The notes: generated by a model from the letters alone, not told the origin. A stretch of DNA of 64,000 nt from CAZCAC01 sp964496575 (GCA_964496575.1 CAZCAC010000006.1:1-64000); one strand, 5' to 3'. Shown: positions 38,577 through 47,403, numbered from the stretch's first letter. A program made the numbers and translations.

Positions 38577-38624
38577 ATGCCCGAGATGCACGAAGTCGAT
38601 TACGAGATCTTCGGCGATGACTAG
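38577..38624 (+). pseudogene. 15-codon remnant resembling AIM24/TIGR00266 N-terminus
   Basis: A strong ribosome site (GGAGGT, about seven bases upstream) leads into ATG and 15 codons reading MPEMHEVDYEIFGDD, then TAG. From memory, HEVDYxIxGDD followed by M/L-Q-x-V-E is how AIM24-family (TIGR00266) proteins begin, so this looks like the preserved 5' end of such a gene whose remainder has been lost. The next gene starts nine bases later and may now use this translation signal. Alternatively it is a functional leader peptide. The AIM24 match is recalled, not searched. Confidence 0.5.
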
Positions 38625-38633
38625 GAAACTCAG

Positions 38634-40754
38634 ATGAAGACAATGCTCCTGGCTGTTGCCCTCTTCGTCCCGCCGCTTGCGGTAACGGTGCCGGCGAGCG
38701 AACCCGATGCGCTCGACGAGGCTCTCGCGCTGGTCGGCGTGGAGCGCGAGGACCTCGGCTGGCGCCCCAAGGGGTGGTGGCCGAAGTTCCCCGCGGACAT
38801 CCCCTACAAGCTGCGCGCCTTCGACGACCTGTTCGCGCAGCCGCTGGATACGATCCCCTACTCGCGGATCCTCGGGCACGCGGCGCGGGTGCACCTCGAT
38901 CCGGCGACGATCGACGAGGACACCGGGCGTGGGACGACACACCTCTACAACGCGACGCACCTCCTCGGAATCAACCCGAAGTTCGGTGCGCTGCGCGGCT
39001 ACACGACGAACCCGACGAGAGAGGAGGTGCCGCTCGATCTCGCGATCGTGAACCTCTACCGCGCGGCGGGACGCACGACCGATCCGTTCACCTTCTACAT
39101 GGACCTCCCCTACCCGAAGCTCGCCGAGGACCTGGCGGCGCAGGTCGAGGTGATCCCCGAGAAGGCGCGGCCGATCCTCGGCCGGCTGGTGACCGAGATC
39201 ACCGTCGCGCACCATTGGGCGGAACTCGCCTTCCGCAACGTCGACGGGAACGACCGCATGATCGTCGCCCGTCGTTTCGAGATCGGACACGAGATCGTCG
39301 ACGGGTACGACTACTGCCCCGAGTTCGACGACCTCGCGCAAACGCTCGACCAGGCGAGCTTGTGGTACGCCGGCGAGAAGTGCGTCCAGGCGCTCGACAC
39401 CGCGCGTGTGGCGCTCTCGAAGCTCGAGGGTGAGATCGGACCATTCGCGTTCGACTGGAACACGCCGTGGGGCTGGATCCGTATCCGCGGGGACGGCAAC
39501 GACGAGCTCGACGGCGCCGACGCGCTCCTGATCGTCGATCTCGGCGGGAATGACGTCCATCGCGGCGGCGTCGCCGCCTCGACTGCCGACCGCCCGATCG
39601 GGATGCTGCTCGACTGTGGCGGAAACGACACCTACGATTCGGACCAGCCCGCGCAGGGCGCGGGGATGTGCGGTGTCGGTGTGCTGATCGACGCCGCCGG
39701 TGACGACGAGTACCGAGCCGAGCATTACGCACAAGGTGTCGGCCAGTTCGGGCTCGGCCTCTGCGCGGACCTCGGCGGCGAGGACAAATACCGCCTCGAG
39801 TTCAACGGCCAGGGCTGCGGGTACTTCGGCGTGGGACTGCTCTTCGACTGCGACGGTCACGACGAGTACACCCTGTGGGCCGACGGCCAGGGCCTCGGCG
39901 GCGTCTCCGGGGTCGGCGTGTTGGCCGATCGAAAGGGCGACGACGTCTACACGGCGGTCCGCGATGCCGAGGTCACCGGTCGTCACTCCTACCACTCTCC
40001 CGACGCGAAGATCAGCGTCAACAACGCGCAAGGCTGCGCCATGGGGCGTCGCGGCGACGGTTGCGACGGCCACAGCTGGGCGGGAGGGCTCGGCGCCTTG
40101 CTCGACGTCGAAGGAGACGACCAGTACGTCTCGGGAAGCTGGACGATGGGTACCGGCTACTGGTTCGGAATGGGGCTGCTCTACGACGGTACCGGGAACG
40201 ACGAGTACCGTGGAGTCTGCTATTCGCAGGCGACCGGCGCGCACTTCTGCATCGGTGCGCTGATCGACGAGGGCGGAAACGACCAGCACCTGGCCGAGGT
40301 CACCTCGAACATGTGCGTCGGCTGGGGACACGATTTCACTATCGCCCTGCACGTCGACATCGGCGGAGACGACCTCTACTCCGTCGACAAGCATGGAATC
40401 AGCTTCAACATCAACCGCAGCGTGACGGCCGTGATCGACATCGGCGGGGACGACACCTACCGAGCGGATGCATCACAACGGAGCGAGGTGGAGAACCGAC
40501 CAGGAATGGCGCGGGTCGACGCCAAGTTCGACCTCGGCAGCGCAGAGCGGCCGGATCCGTCGATCTACTTCGCCGATGCCTCGTCGCTGGCGCTGTTCCT
40601 CGACATCGGCGGCATCGACGAGTACTGGAGTGGGCAAGTGAACGACAGCCATTGGCTGGACGTCGAAGACTCCCCCAACTGGAAGACGCGCAACTTCAGC
40701 GTCGGGGTCGATCGGCCGGCGGGCGAGGTGCGCTTCCTCCCACTGCCGCGATAG
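38634..40754 (+). CDS. Exported protein of about twelve 26-residue G-x-D-x-Y repeats
   Basis: This encodes 706 residues with a signal peptide (MKTMLLAVALFVPPLAVTVPAS). The first about 280 residues are an unrecognised mixed domain with GRGTTHLYNATHLLGINPKFG. From about residue 285 to 690 it is built of about twelve repeats of roughly 26 residues with consensus L-x-D-x-x-G-x-D-x-Y-x7-Q-G-x-G-x3-G-x-G. Examples are LLDCGGNDTYDSDQPAQGAG, LIDAAGDDEYRAEHYAQGVG and LYDGTGNDEYRGVCYSQATG. The Gly-Asn/Asp-Asp loops recall calcium-binding solenoids but are not classical RTX nonapeptides. It is probably a secreted beta-solenoid; function is unknown. It lies nine bases after an AIM24-like remnant and 93 nt before the Tat-exported isomerase-like gene. 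Confidence 0.75.
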   Translation: MKTMLLAVALFVPPLAVTVPASEPDALDEALALVGVEREDLGWRPKGWWPKFPADIPYKLRAFDDLFAQPLDTIPYSRILGHAARVHLDPATIDEDTGRGTTHLYNATHLLGINPKFGALRGYTTNPTREEVPLDLAIVNLYRAAGRTTDPFTFYMDLPYPKLAEDLAAQVEVIPEKARPILGRLVTEITVAHHWAELAFRNVDGNDRMIVARRFEIGHEIVDGYDYCPEFDDLAQTLDQASLWYAGEKCVQALDTARVALSKLEGEIGPFAFDWNTPWGWIRIRGDGNDELDGADALLIVDLGGNDVHRGGVAASTADRPIGMLLDCGGNDTYDSDQPAQGAGMCGVGVLIDAAGDDEYRAEHYAQGVGQFGLGLCADLGGEDKYRLEFNGQGCGYFGVGLLFDCDGHDEYTLWADGQGLGGVSGVGVLADRKGDDVYTAVRDAEVTGRHSYHSPDAKISVNNAQGCAMGRRGDGCDGHSWAGGLGALLDVEGDDQYVSGSWTMGTGYWFGMGLLYDGTGNDEYRGVCYSQATGAHFCIGALIDEGGNDQHLAEVTSNMCVGWGHDFTIALHVDIGGDDLYSVDKHGISFNINRSVTAVIDIGGDDTYRADASQRSEVENRPGMARVDAKFDLGSAERPDPSIYFADASSLALFLDIGGIDEYWSGQVNDSHWLDVEDSPNWKTRNFSVGVDRPAGEVRFLPLPR

Positions 40755-40847
40755 CCACCGCCCGTCTCCGGGCCGTCGAGACCCTTTTCGACTCCCGCGC
40801 CATACCGAAGCGGCGCGGAAGCTATGCTGTGGGTGAGGAGGCCTGAA

Positions 40848-42332
40848 ATGTCGAACTCGTCCTGCTGCTCCTGCCTTTCGCGTCGCCAGTGTCTCGGGCT
40901 CCTGTCGGCCGCCGCCGCGGGGATCGGCCTGGCCGGCACGCCCTTCGCCCGGACATGTCTCGATGGCCCCGATCCCGGGGAATTCGTCGACCCACTCACC
41001 CTGCGACCGAAGCCGGAGGTGCGTGTCGGAGTGACGATCCTGCGCGAGCCACCGCCTTACTGGCTCGGCTGGCCGGGAACGACCTACGATCTCGAGAAAC
41101 ACCAGGAGGAGTACCTCGGCAAGACGCGGACGTCGGGCAAGAAGCTGGGTATCACGCCCGAGATCGCCGCGGATCCGATCCAGGACGAAGAGGGGCTGAC
41201 GCGCTGGATCGCCGAAGTGAAGGAAACCCGGCCGCACGGCTTGCTGGTGATCCTCCAGCACATGTCGTCGTGGCGATGGGTCGACCGCCTCTCCCGTGAG
41301 GTCGAGCTTCCGCTGCTGGTCTTCGCGCCGATCGGCACGGCTTTCACCGGACACGTCCTGCACCGCTCGCGGCGTGAGGGCGTACACGTGATCTCCTCAC
41401 TGGAGTGGTCGGCGGTCGAGGCGGGCCTGCGAATGATCCGCGCCAAGCGGATGTTCGAGGAAGCGCGCGTTCTCTGGATCCGGTCCAACCAGCGGAACGA
41501 GACGGTGCTCGATCGACTGGGCACCAAGGTGCGCGCGATTCCGCGGGATACCTTCAACGAGCTCTTCGACGAGATGGCCGTCACCGAGGAGGTGCACGAG
41601 GTGGCTGAAGCCCTCCGCCGCGGCGCGAGTGAGATCGTCGAGCCCACCGACCAGGATTTCCTGAACGCGGCCCGGACCTACACCACCGCCAAGCGGTTGC
41701 TCGCCACGGAGAAGGCCACCTCGCTCTCGATGGATTGCCTCGGCATGGTCGGGGCCAAGCTGGTTCCGACCCCACCCTGCGCGGCGTGGATGATGCTGCA
41801 GGATCAGGGGATCACCGCGGGGTGCGAGGCCGATCTCTTCGGCGCGCTCTCGATGATGCTCTCCAGCTTCCTGCTCGGTCGCCCGGGGTACATGAATGAC
41901 CCGGTGCCGGAGACGGCGAAGAACCTGCTCATCGCCGCCCACTGCACCAGCGGCTCGCGCATCGCCGGTTTCGACGAGGAGCCGGCGCCCTACATCCTGC
42001 GCGACCACTCCGAGTCGGCGCTCGGGATCTCACCGCAGATCCTGTGGCCGGTCGGCGAGAAAGCGACCTTGATTCGCTTCCAGAACACCAACGAGCTGAT
42101 CGTCGACGTCGGCGAGGTGGTCTCCAACGTCGACACACCGCCGGCGGGAGGCTGCCGGACCTCGGTCGAGATCGCGATGGATCGCGTCGAGGACGTGCGC
42201 GACGTGCTCGGCTTCCACCAGGTCGTGGTGCTCGGCGACCATGCGCGCGAGGTCGAGGCGTTCTGCCAGCTCTACGGGATACGGACGTTACGGTCTCCGG
42301 AGCGCTCGCCGCGCGAGGAGCGCAAGTCATGA
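40848..42332 (+). CDS. Tat-exported L-fucose-isomerase-like protein
   Basis: This encodes 494 residues; the ATG at 40848 has GAGGAGG seven bases upstream. The N-terminus has a twin-arginine signal (SRRQCLGLLSAAAAGIGLAG). The rest resembles the L-fucose/L-arabinose isomerase fold, with N-terminal Rossmann-like segments (VRVGVTILREPPPYW, PHGLLVILQHMSSW, LPLLVFAPIG). The C-terminal active-site region has Glu327 in GCEADLFGALSMML and Asp351 in YMNDPVP, spaced 24 residues apart as are E337 and D361 of E. coli FucI, plus AAHC at His365. The candidate metal ligands are thus kept. Export of a sugar-isomerase fold is unusual. The next gene overlaps its stop by four bases (ATGA) and is probably its functional partner. 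Confidence 0.8.
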   Translation: MSNSSCCSCLSRRQCLGLLSAAAAGIGLAGTPFARTCLDGPDPGEFVDPLTLRPKPEVRVGVTILREPPPYWLGWPGTTYDLEKHQEEYLGKTRTSGKKLGITPEIAADPIQDEEGLTRWIAEVKETRPHGLLVILQHMSSWRWVDRLSREVELPLLVFAPIGTAFTGHVLHRSRREGVHVISSLEWSAVEAGLRMIRAKRMFEEARVLWIRSNQRNETVLDRLGTKVRAIPRDTFNELFDEMAVTEEVHEVAEALRRGASEIVEPTDQDFLNAARTYTTAKRLLATEKATSLSMDCLGMVGAKLVPTPPCAAWMMLQDQGITAGCEADLFGALSMMLSSFLLGRPGYMNDPVPETAKNLLIAAHCTSGSRIAGFDEEPAPYILRDHSESALGISPQILWPVGEKATLIRFQNTNELIVDVGEVVSNVDTPPAGGCRTSVEIAMDRVEDVRDVLGFHQVVVLGDHAREVEAFCQLYGIRTLRSPERSPREERKS

Positions 42333-43474
42333 TCACCGCAGCTCTTGTCGCCCTGTACACCCTGCCGCTGCTCGGCTCACCCGAAGGCGAGGTGATCCTG
42401 CGCTCCCCGGGGCTCGCCCCCTCGCAGATCGACGCGCAAGGACGGCTCGGCGAGGACTGGGGGACCCTCCAGCTGAAGCTCTCCGGCGAGGACTTCGGTG
42501 TGCCGGGCAAGCTGACGGTCTCCCCCTTCATCCTCGAGGGCATCGTCCCCGGTGCGCGCGTCTTCTGGCTGGAGGGCCCTCTCACTGCGGAGCTCACCGC
42601 GTTCCGCGCACCGGTCTGGCCGGCAGGGATCGATGTCCTCACTCTCCGACTGCAGGCCATCGGGGAAAGGACCTCGCGCGGCTCGGTGGTGGTCGAGTTG
42701 CCCGAGGGCGCGCGAGTCCGCGGGCGGTCGGTCACTATCGGCTCCCGCCGAGTGGTGATCCTGCCCGACGTCCCTCACGTGGAACAGGCGCTGCGCGACT
42801 GGGGTCACCTCGACGAGGCGAGCGACCTGCCCGGGTGGGCGCAACCCAAGGGCGTCCACGATCCCGCGTTCGCCAACATCCGGGCGGGAATGGGCGGCGT
42901 ACCGATCACCTACCGCTTCGGCGTCGAGCCGGGAACGGAGCGCAAGGTGTTCCTCGGCTTCTGCGAGAGCTACTGGTCGAGCCCCGGCAGCCGGCTGATG
43001 ACCTGCAAGGTTGAGGGCGCTCCGGCGGAGGTCGTCGATCCGCTCACGCGCTGGGGCAGGCACCAACCTGGCGGCCTCCTCTTCGAGGGATCCGACACAG
43101 ACGGCGACGGCACTCTCGCGGTCGTGATCATGCCCGCGCCGGGCACGCCCGACCGGAATCCGATCCTCAACGCGATCTGGCTCTTCGAACCGGAAGTGGA
43201 GGTGCGCCCCGACCTGGTGATCGCCGGTCAGCTGAATGGCGCGGCGGAGCATTTCGTCGACGTCGGGGGCGAGGGGGACCAGTCGATCCTTCCCGGCGGC
43301 AAGGCCGAGCTTCCTTTCGTCCTGACCAAGGCCGGTTCGGTGGAGCTCGTCTTCCTCGTCGCCAGCCCGGGTGCTTCCCTGAGACCCCCCGACGAAATCG
43401 CCTGGACTCCGGAGCGGTTGCGGAAGGCGGCGCGAGAGGTCTGGGAGGACTGGGCCGAGGAGCAGAACCGATAG
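42329..43474 (+). CDS. Unknown protein translationally coupled to isomerase-like gene
   Basis: This encodes 381 residues. The ATG overlaps the upstream TGA (ATGA) and GAGGAG lies about 12 bases before it, so translation is coupled. The N-terminus (MITAALVALYTLPLLGS) is a short signal peptide, consistent with acting in the same compartment as the Tat-exported partner. The body is beta-rich, with LTLRLQAIGERTSRG, VEPGTERKVFLGFCESYW, FEGSDTDGDGTLAVVIMP and a last sandwich LPFVLTKAGSVELVFLVAS, and it ends in a helix (REVWEDWAEEQNR). I recognise no family. A carbohydrate-binding or hydrolase-accessory role is inference from the neighbour only. Confidence 0.75.
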   Translation: MITAALVALYTLPLLGSPEGEVILRSPGLAPSQIDAQGRLGEDWGTLQLKLSGEDFGVPGKLTVSPFILEGIVPGARVFWLEGPLTAELTAFRAPVWPAGIDVLTLRLQAIGERTSRGSVVVELPEGARVRGRSVTIGSRRVVILPDVPHVEQALRDWGHLDEASDLPGWAQPKGVHDPAFANIRAGMGGVPITYRFGVEPGTERKVFLGFCESYWSSPGSRLMTCKVEGAPAEVVDPLTRWGRHQPGGLLFEGSDTDGDGTLAVVIMPAPGTPDRNPILNAIWLFEPEVEVRPDLVIAGQLNGAAEHFVDVGGEGDQSILPGGKAELPFVLTKAGSVELVFLVASPGASLRPPDEIAWTPERLRKAAREVWEDWAEEQNR

Positions 43475-43493
43475 GACTGCAAAGGAGCAGCCG

Positions 43494-45290
43494 TCACTGC
43501 TTCAGCAACACCCGCTCGAGCACCGCGATCAAGGCTTTCCGCTGGATCGGTTTCGAGAGGTAGTCGTTCATACCTGCCTCGAGACAACGCTCACGATCTC
43601 CAACCATCGCGTTGGCGGTGAGCGCGACGATCGGGATATCGTGGTCCCGTACGTTCGAGGCTGGGTCGCGGATGACGTGTGTCGCCTCTATCCCGTCCAT
43701 CACCGGCATCTGCAGGTCCATCAAGACCAGGTCGTAGTCCTGCCTGGCAAGAGCACCCAGCGCTTCGCGCCCGTTCCCCGCCGCGTCCGTCTCGAGCCCC
43801 ATCCTCTTCAGGAGGATCAAGGCGAGGCGCTGGTTGACCCGGTTGTCTTCCACCAGGAGGATCCGCTTGCGCCTGCGGAGCTCCGTGTCCATCGAGAGCT
43901 CGAGATGAGTCGCCTCGATCTTGCCGCCTGGTCGAGTGGACGTGGCCGTGGGATTGAAGGCACCGAGCAGAGCCTGGCGGACCTGATCCCGCCTGATCGG
44001 TCGGTCGATGAACGAGGCGAACCCCGCCTCCCGCAACTCCTGAAGGCTGGTTCGCTGATCGCGCCAGCTGACCTTCAGGAAGAGGGGGCGGTCTTCCCTG
44101 GTTCCTGGGGAGATTCCAGGGACCATCAACTTCTCACTCTCGAACGCGCTGTCCGCCTCGAGCAGAACGACCTCGAAGGGACCTCCCCCGCGGGATCTCT
44201 CCTCCATGGCCGTGAGGATCCGGTCCGGTGCGATCTGTACGATCTTCCGACAACCGAGAGAGACGAGCGCCTCGAACAACGCCCGTCGCGTCGCTCCTTC
44301 GCGGAAGGCGACGAGCACCGTGCGACCCTTGACGTGATCGGGTAGGTCGGTCGGTAGTTCGACACTGGCCGGGGCTCTCTCGAACGGGAGGGTGAACCGG
44401 AACCTCGACCCCTTCCCCGGCTCACTCTCCACCTCGATCTTCCCCCCCATCTGTTCGACCAGCCTCGCAGTGATGGTCAACCCGAGCCCGGTCCCGCCGA
44501 AGCGGCGTGTCATCGAGGAGTCCGCCTGGGTGAAGGGGGCGAAGAGATGGTCCAGCGTGTCGGCACCGATCCCGATTCCGGTGTCCTGAACCTCGAATTC
44601 GACGGGCACCAGGTCGCCCTCGGGGTCGCCGGCGGTGACTCGCAGAGTGACCTCCCCCTCCTCGGTGAACTTGACCGCGTTGCCGGCCAGGTTGAGCAGG
44701 ACCTGCCGGATTCGGCCCGGATCACCCAGCAGTCCCGCCGGGACCCGCTCGCCGATGAAACAGGCCAGGTCGATCTTGTCTTTCGGGATGCGATGGCTCA
44801 GGAGATCGACGACGCTCTCGACGGTCTCACGCAGGTCGAAGGTGATGTTCTCTAGCTCGAGCTTGCCCGATTCGATCTTCGAGAAGTCCAGGATCTCGTT
44901 GATGATCCCGAGTAGCGCTTGCGCGCTCGTCCGAATCGAGTCGGCGAACTCCTGCTGCTCCAGGTCCAGGTTGCTGTCGAGCATCAGCTCCGACATGCCG
45001 ACGATGGCGTTCATCGGGGTGCGGATCTCATGGCTCATGTTCGCCAGGAACTTCCCCTTCGCCAGATCCGCGTCCTTCGCGCGAAGAGCCAGATCGTTCG
45101 CCCGCTGAGTCGCCTCCTCGAGCTCGACGGTTCGCTCCTGTACTCGCTTTTCGAGCTCGCGCCGGTGCTCCTCGAGTCTACGAGACTGCTCGATGACGGT
45201 CTGTTCCTGGACCTCGAGCAACTGCTGCAGCGCCGCGACCTGAGATCGCGTTGCAGCGAGTTCCCTCTGGAGTTCGGACTGATCGGTCAA
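43494..45290 (-). CDS. Hybrid sensor histidine kinase with degenerate and intact receiver domains
   Basis: This encodes 598 residues from a TTG start at 45290 and has no membrane segment. Residues 1-75 form a coiled coil. The HisKA domain has His87 in FLANMSHEIRTPMNAI, and the HATPase has N-box NLAGNAVKFTEEG, G1 QDTGIGIG, F-box FAPFTQADSSMTRRF and G2 GGTGLGLTI. Residues about 320-440 resemble a receiver in which the phosphoacceptor position reads VVLLEAD, with Glu where Asp is expected. A second, intact receiver follows (LLVEDNRVNQ, Asp525 in LVLMDLQMPVMDG, LTANAM, YLSKPI). It lies 28 nt after the sensor-like gene at 45319-46083, which probably supplies its input. It converges on the plus-strand gene at 43474 with 19 nt between. 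Confidence 0.92.
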   Translation of the reverse strand: MTDQSELQRELAATRSQVAALQQLLEVQEQTVIEQSRRLEEHRRELEKRVQERTVELEEATQRANDLALRAKDADLAKGKFLANMSHEIRTPMNAIVGMSELMLDSNLDLEQQEFADSIRTSAQALLGIINEILDFSKIESGKLELENITFDLRETVESVVDLLSHRIPKDKIDLACFIGERVPAGLLGDPGRIRQVLLNLAGNAVKFTEEGEVTLRVTAGDPEGDLVPVEFEVQDTGIGIGADTLDHLFAPFTQADSSMTRRFGGTGLGLTITARLVEQMGGKIEVESEPGKGSRFRFTLPFERAPASVELPTDLPDHVKGRTVLVAFREGATRRALFEALVSLGCRKIVQIAPDRILTAMEERSRGGGPFEVVLLEADSAFESEKLMVPGISPGTREDRPLFLKVSWRDQRTSLQELREAGFASFIDRPIRRDQVRQALLGAFNPTATSTRPGGKIEATHLELSMDTELRRRKRILLVEDNRVNQRLALILLKRMGLETDAAGNGREALGALARQDYDLVLMDLQMPVMDGIEATHVIRDPASNVRDHDIPIVALTANAMVGDRERCLEAGMNDYLSKPIQRKALIAVLERVLLKQ

Positions 45291-45318
45291 TTCTCGAGTC
45301 AGACAGGGTGAATCGGTC

Positions 45319-46083
45319 TCATTTGAAGATGGCGCGCTGATCGTGCGGCAGGATGGCCATCTTCACGCTCAAGGCCAACGGCTTGAAGCACGCGGCGGTT
45401 TCCACCGAGATAGGAGTCCGGAAGAAGGCGATCACTGCAAAGAGGTTCCCGGACGGTAGGACTCCACCGAATCCGAGGACGGATCTGATGCCGTTCGGAA
45501 CGACGAAGTCTTCCTGGTCAGGAATGAGCTCGCTCCCTCGAGCGTCGGGGACACAGAAGATATCGTACGTCCTCTCGTCCAGATCCTGCAGACAGGAAGG
45601 GTCGGGCTCCACCAGGGAACTGAGCTCGAGCCCGATCTGCTGCGCGAGATTGGAGATCATCGGGAACTGCTGGACGACCTCCTCGCTGGGTAGGGGAATC
45701 GCCCTGTGCCCGGTCGAGGCGAGACGATCGCACCACTCCTCACGCTCTCCACGGGTCGCGATCAGGGTCAGACACTTGGTCTCCGGGGCGAGGCTTCCTT
45801 CGGCCAGACGTGCGGCCGCGAAGTCCTGCAGCTCCGGCGTGAGCTCGCCGGCGTCGTGGGTCTTGAAGAAACGAACGAGCGCCGAGGCGCGTGGTCCGTC
45901 GATCCCGTCCCGAAGGTGCTCGTGTAAGAAGGACACGACCTTCTCGGCAACCTCTTCCAAGCTCGTCGTGGACACGCCGAGCTCACGGACCTCCCGCCCG
46001 CAAGTGGTCATGTCGGCGATCGAGAAGGCGTTGAGGTCGTACACGTCGGGCTCGCTCCCCTCGGCGGAGTGTCGTCTTCGCAC
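45319..46083 (-). CDS. GAF-like sensor protein partnered with hybrid kinase
   Basis: This encodes 254 residues from a GTG start; the family-like phrase YDLNAFSIADMTTCG supports starting upstream of the internal ATG at 46011. Segments such as ALVRFFKTHDAGELTPELQDF, CLTLIATRGEREEWCDRLAS, GHRAIPLPSEEVVQQFPMIS and FVVPNGIRSVLGFGGVLPSG match, from memory, an N-terminal sensor region that elsewhere is fused to histidine kinases or phosphatases. Here it is a separate gene ending 28 nt before the kinase. Its ligand is unknown. The kinase frame is also open across the gap, so a one-base error splitting a single gene cannot be excluded. Confidence 0.75.
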   Translation of the reverse strand: MRRRHSAEGSEPDVYDLNAFSIADMTTCGREVRELGVSTTSLEEVAEKVVSFLHEHLRDGIDGPRASALVRFFKTHDAGELTPELQDFAAARLAEGSLAPETKCLTLIATRGEREEWCDRLASTGHRAIPLPSEEVVQQFPMISNLAQQIGLELSSLVEPDPSCLQDLDERTYDIFCVPDARGSELIPDQEDFVVPNGIRSVLGFGGVLPSGNLFAVIAFFRTPISVETAACFKPLALSVKMAILPHDQRAIFK

Positions 46084-46362
46084 ACGCCCGCCGAGAGTCT
46101 GGGACGGGAATTCATCGACCAGCGATGTGCCGTTCGCGAAGGAATCGTTCGATTCCCGCGACTTCTATCGGGTCGCCCCACTCTGAACCGACCACCCCGA
46201 ACCGGCTGGATCCGACCCTCAGGCCACCTACCGGAGCTCACCGCGCGGAGCTCGCCCGACCTCGGAACTCGCACTTCGGTCCCTCATCCAGGTCGCTCCA
46301 AGCCTCCTCTCCCGATCGTTCGTCTCTGGCTGCTCGATCTCGTGCGCAATGGACGAGGTCAC

Positions 46363-46368
46363 TATACT
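46363..46368 (+). promoter_or_regulatory. TATACT -10 element, possible leaderless transcript
   Basis: TATACT ends six bases before the ATG at 46375. A start site at the usual distance would place the 5' end at or next to the ATG. No ribosome site precedes this ATG, in keeping with a leaderless mRNA. The -35 region is weak. Confidence 0.3.
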
Positions 46369-46374
46369 CCGCGT

Positions 46375-47403
46375 ATGCCTCGATCCCCTCGTCCTCGTCA
46401 ATGGACCACTCTCCCCGGGCGTGAGCTGCTCGACTGGCGGATTTGCGATCTGGGGTTGACGCTCTCCGGATCACCCGTGGAGGCCCGCGTGGAGCAGCTC
46501 CATCACGAGCTGCAGAGGCGCGGGCTCCGGCCACTCCCCTACACCTGGCTCTCCACCGACTGGTTCACGCCCGACGGTGCGACCGGATTCGCCATCCCCT
46601 TCTATCTCGCTCACCCGCGATTGATCCGTCTCGAGCGAGGACGAATGCTCGACGTGGAGGGTGGCTCGCACGACGAGTGCATGAAGATCCTCCGGCACGA
46701 GGCGGCCCACGTGATCGACAACGCCTTCAACCTGCGCCGAAGGCGGCGGTGGCGCGAGGTCTTTGGATCGCCGAGCGAGCCGTACGACACTTCCTACTCG
46801 CCCGATCCCACGAGTCGTGATCACGTCCTCAATCTGAACTACTGGTACTCGCAGAGTCATCCCCTGGAGGACTGGGCGGAGACGTTTGCGGTCTGGCTGA
46901 GGCCGGGCTCGAGGTGGCGGAGGCGGTACGAGGGCTGGCCGGCGCTGAGGAAGCTCGAGTACGTGGACGAGCTGATGGCCGAACTTGCGAACGCGCGCCC
47001 GAAGCGGCGCACTCGACAACGCGAGGAACCCGTGTCGTCCGTGCGCATGACGTTGAGGGAGTACTACCAGCGCAAGCAGGCGCTCTACGCCGCGGAAGGA
47101 GATCCGGCGATCGACGGGCAGCTGGCACGGGTGTTTCCAAAGGGCGCCGACGCTGTGCGCCGCCCGCGCGCAGCAGTCTTTCTGCGCAAGTACCGGAGAG
47201 AACTGGTCCGTCGCGTCGCCGCCGCGACCGGGCAGCACAGCTATCTGCTCGACCATGTCGCTCGCGAGATGGTCGCTCGCTGCAAGCTACTTGATCTACG
47301 CTTGGCCACGACGCCCGCCGATGCTCAGGTCGACGCGGCAGTGATCATCACCTCTCTCTCCACCCAGTTCCTCTTCGGAGGACACCCGAGATACCAGCGA
47401 TGA
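46375..47403 (+). CDS. Putative zinc-binding metallopeptidase
   Basis: This encodes 342 residues. The frame is open about 100 codons upstream, but that part is antisense to the sensor gene; MPRSPRPRQWTTLPGRELLDWRI is the natural N-terminus. No signal peptide is present, so it is cytoplasmic. The zinc motif HEAAH (His108-His112) in KILRHEAAHVIDNAF and a downstream acidic helix HPLEDWAETFAVWL (Asp166/Glu169) fit a gluzincin-like site of the 'putative zinc-binding metallopeptidase' family (PF15887, from memory). The C-terminal half is helical and basic. Its stop overlaps the next ATG by four bases, so it is translationally coupled to an ATP-grasp ligase. It may process the ligase's product or substrate. 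Confidence 0.8.
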   Translation: MPRSPRPRQWTTLPGRELLDWRICDLGLTLSGSPVEARVEQLHHELQRRGLRPLPYTWLSTDWFTPDGATGFAIPFYLAHPRLIRLERGRMLDVEGGSHDECMKILRHEAAHVIDNAFNLRRRRRWREVFGSPSEPYDTSYSPDPTSRDHVLNLNYWYSQSHPLEDWAETFAVWLRPGSRWRRRYEGWPALRKLEYVDELMAELANARPKRRTRQREEPVSSVRMTLREYYQRKQALYAAEGDPAIDGQLARVFPKGADAVRRPRAAVFLRKYRRELVRRVAAATGQHSYLLDHVAREMVARCKLLDLRLATTPADAQVDAAVIITSLSTQFLFGGHPRYQR

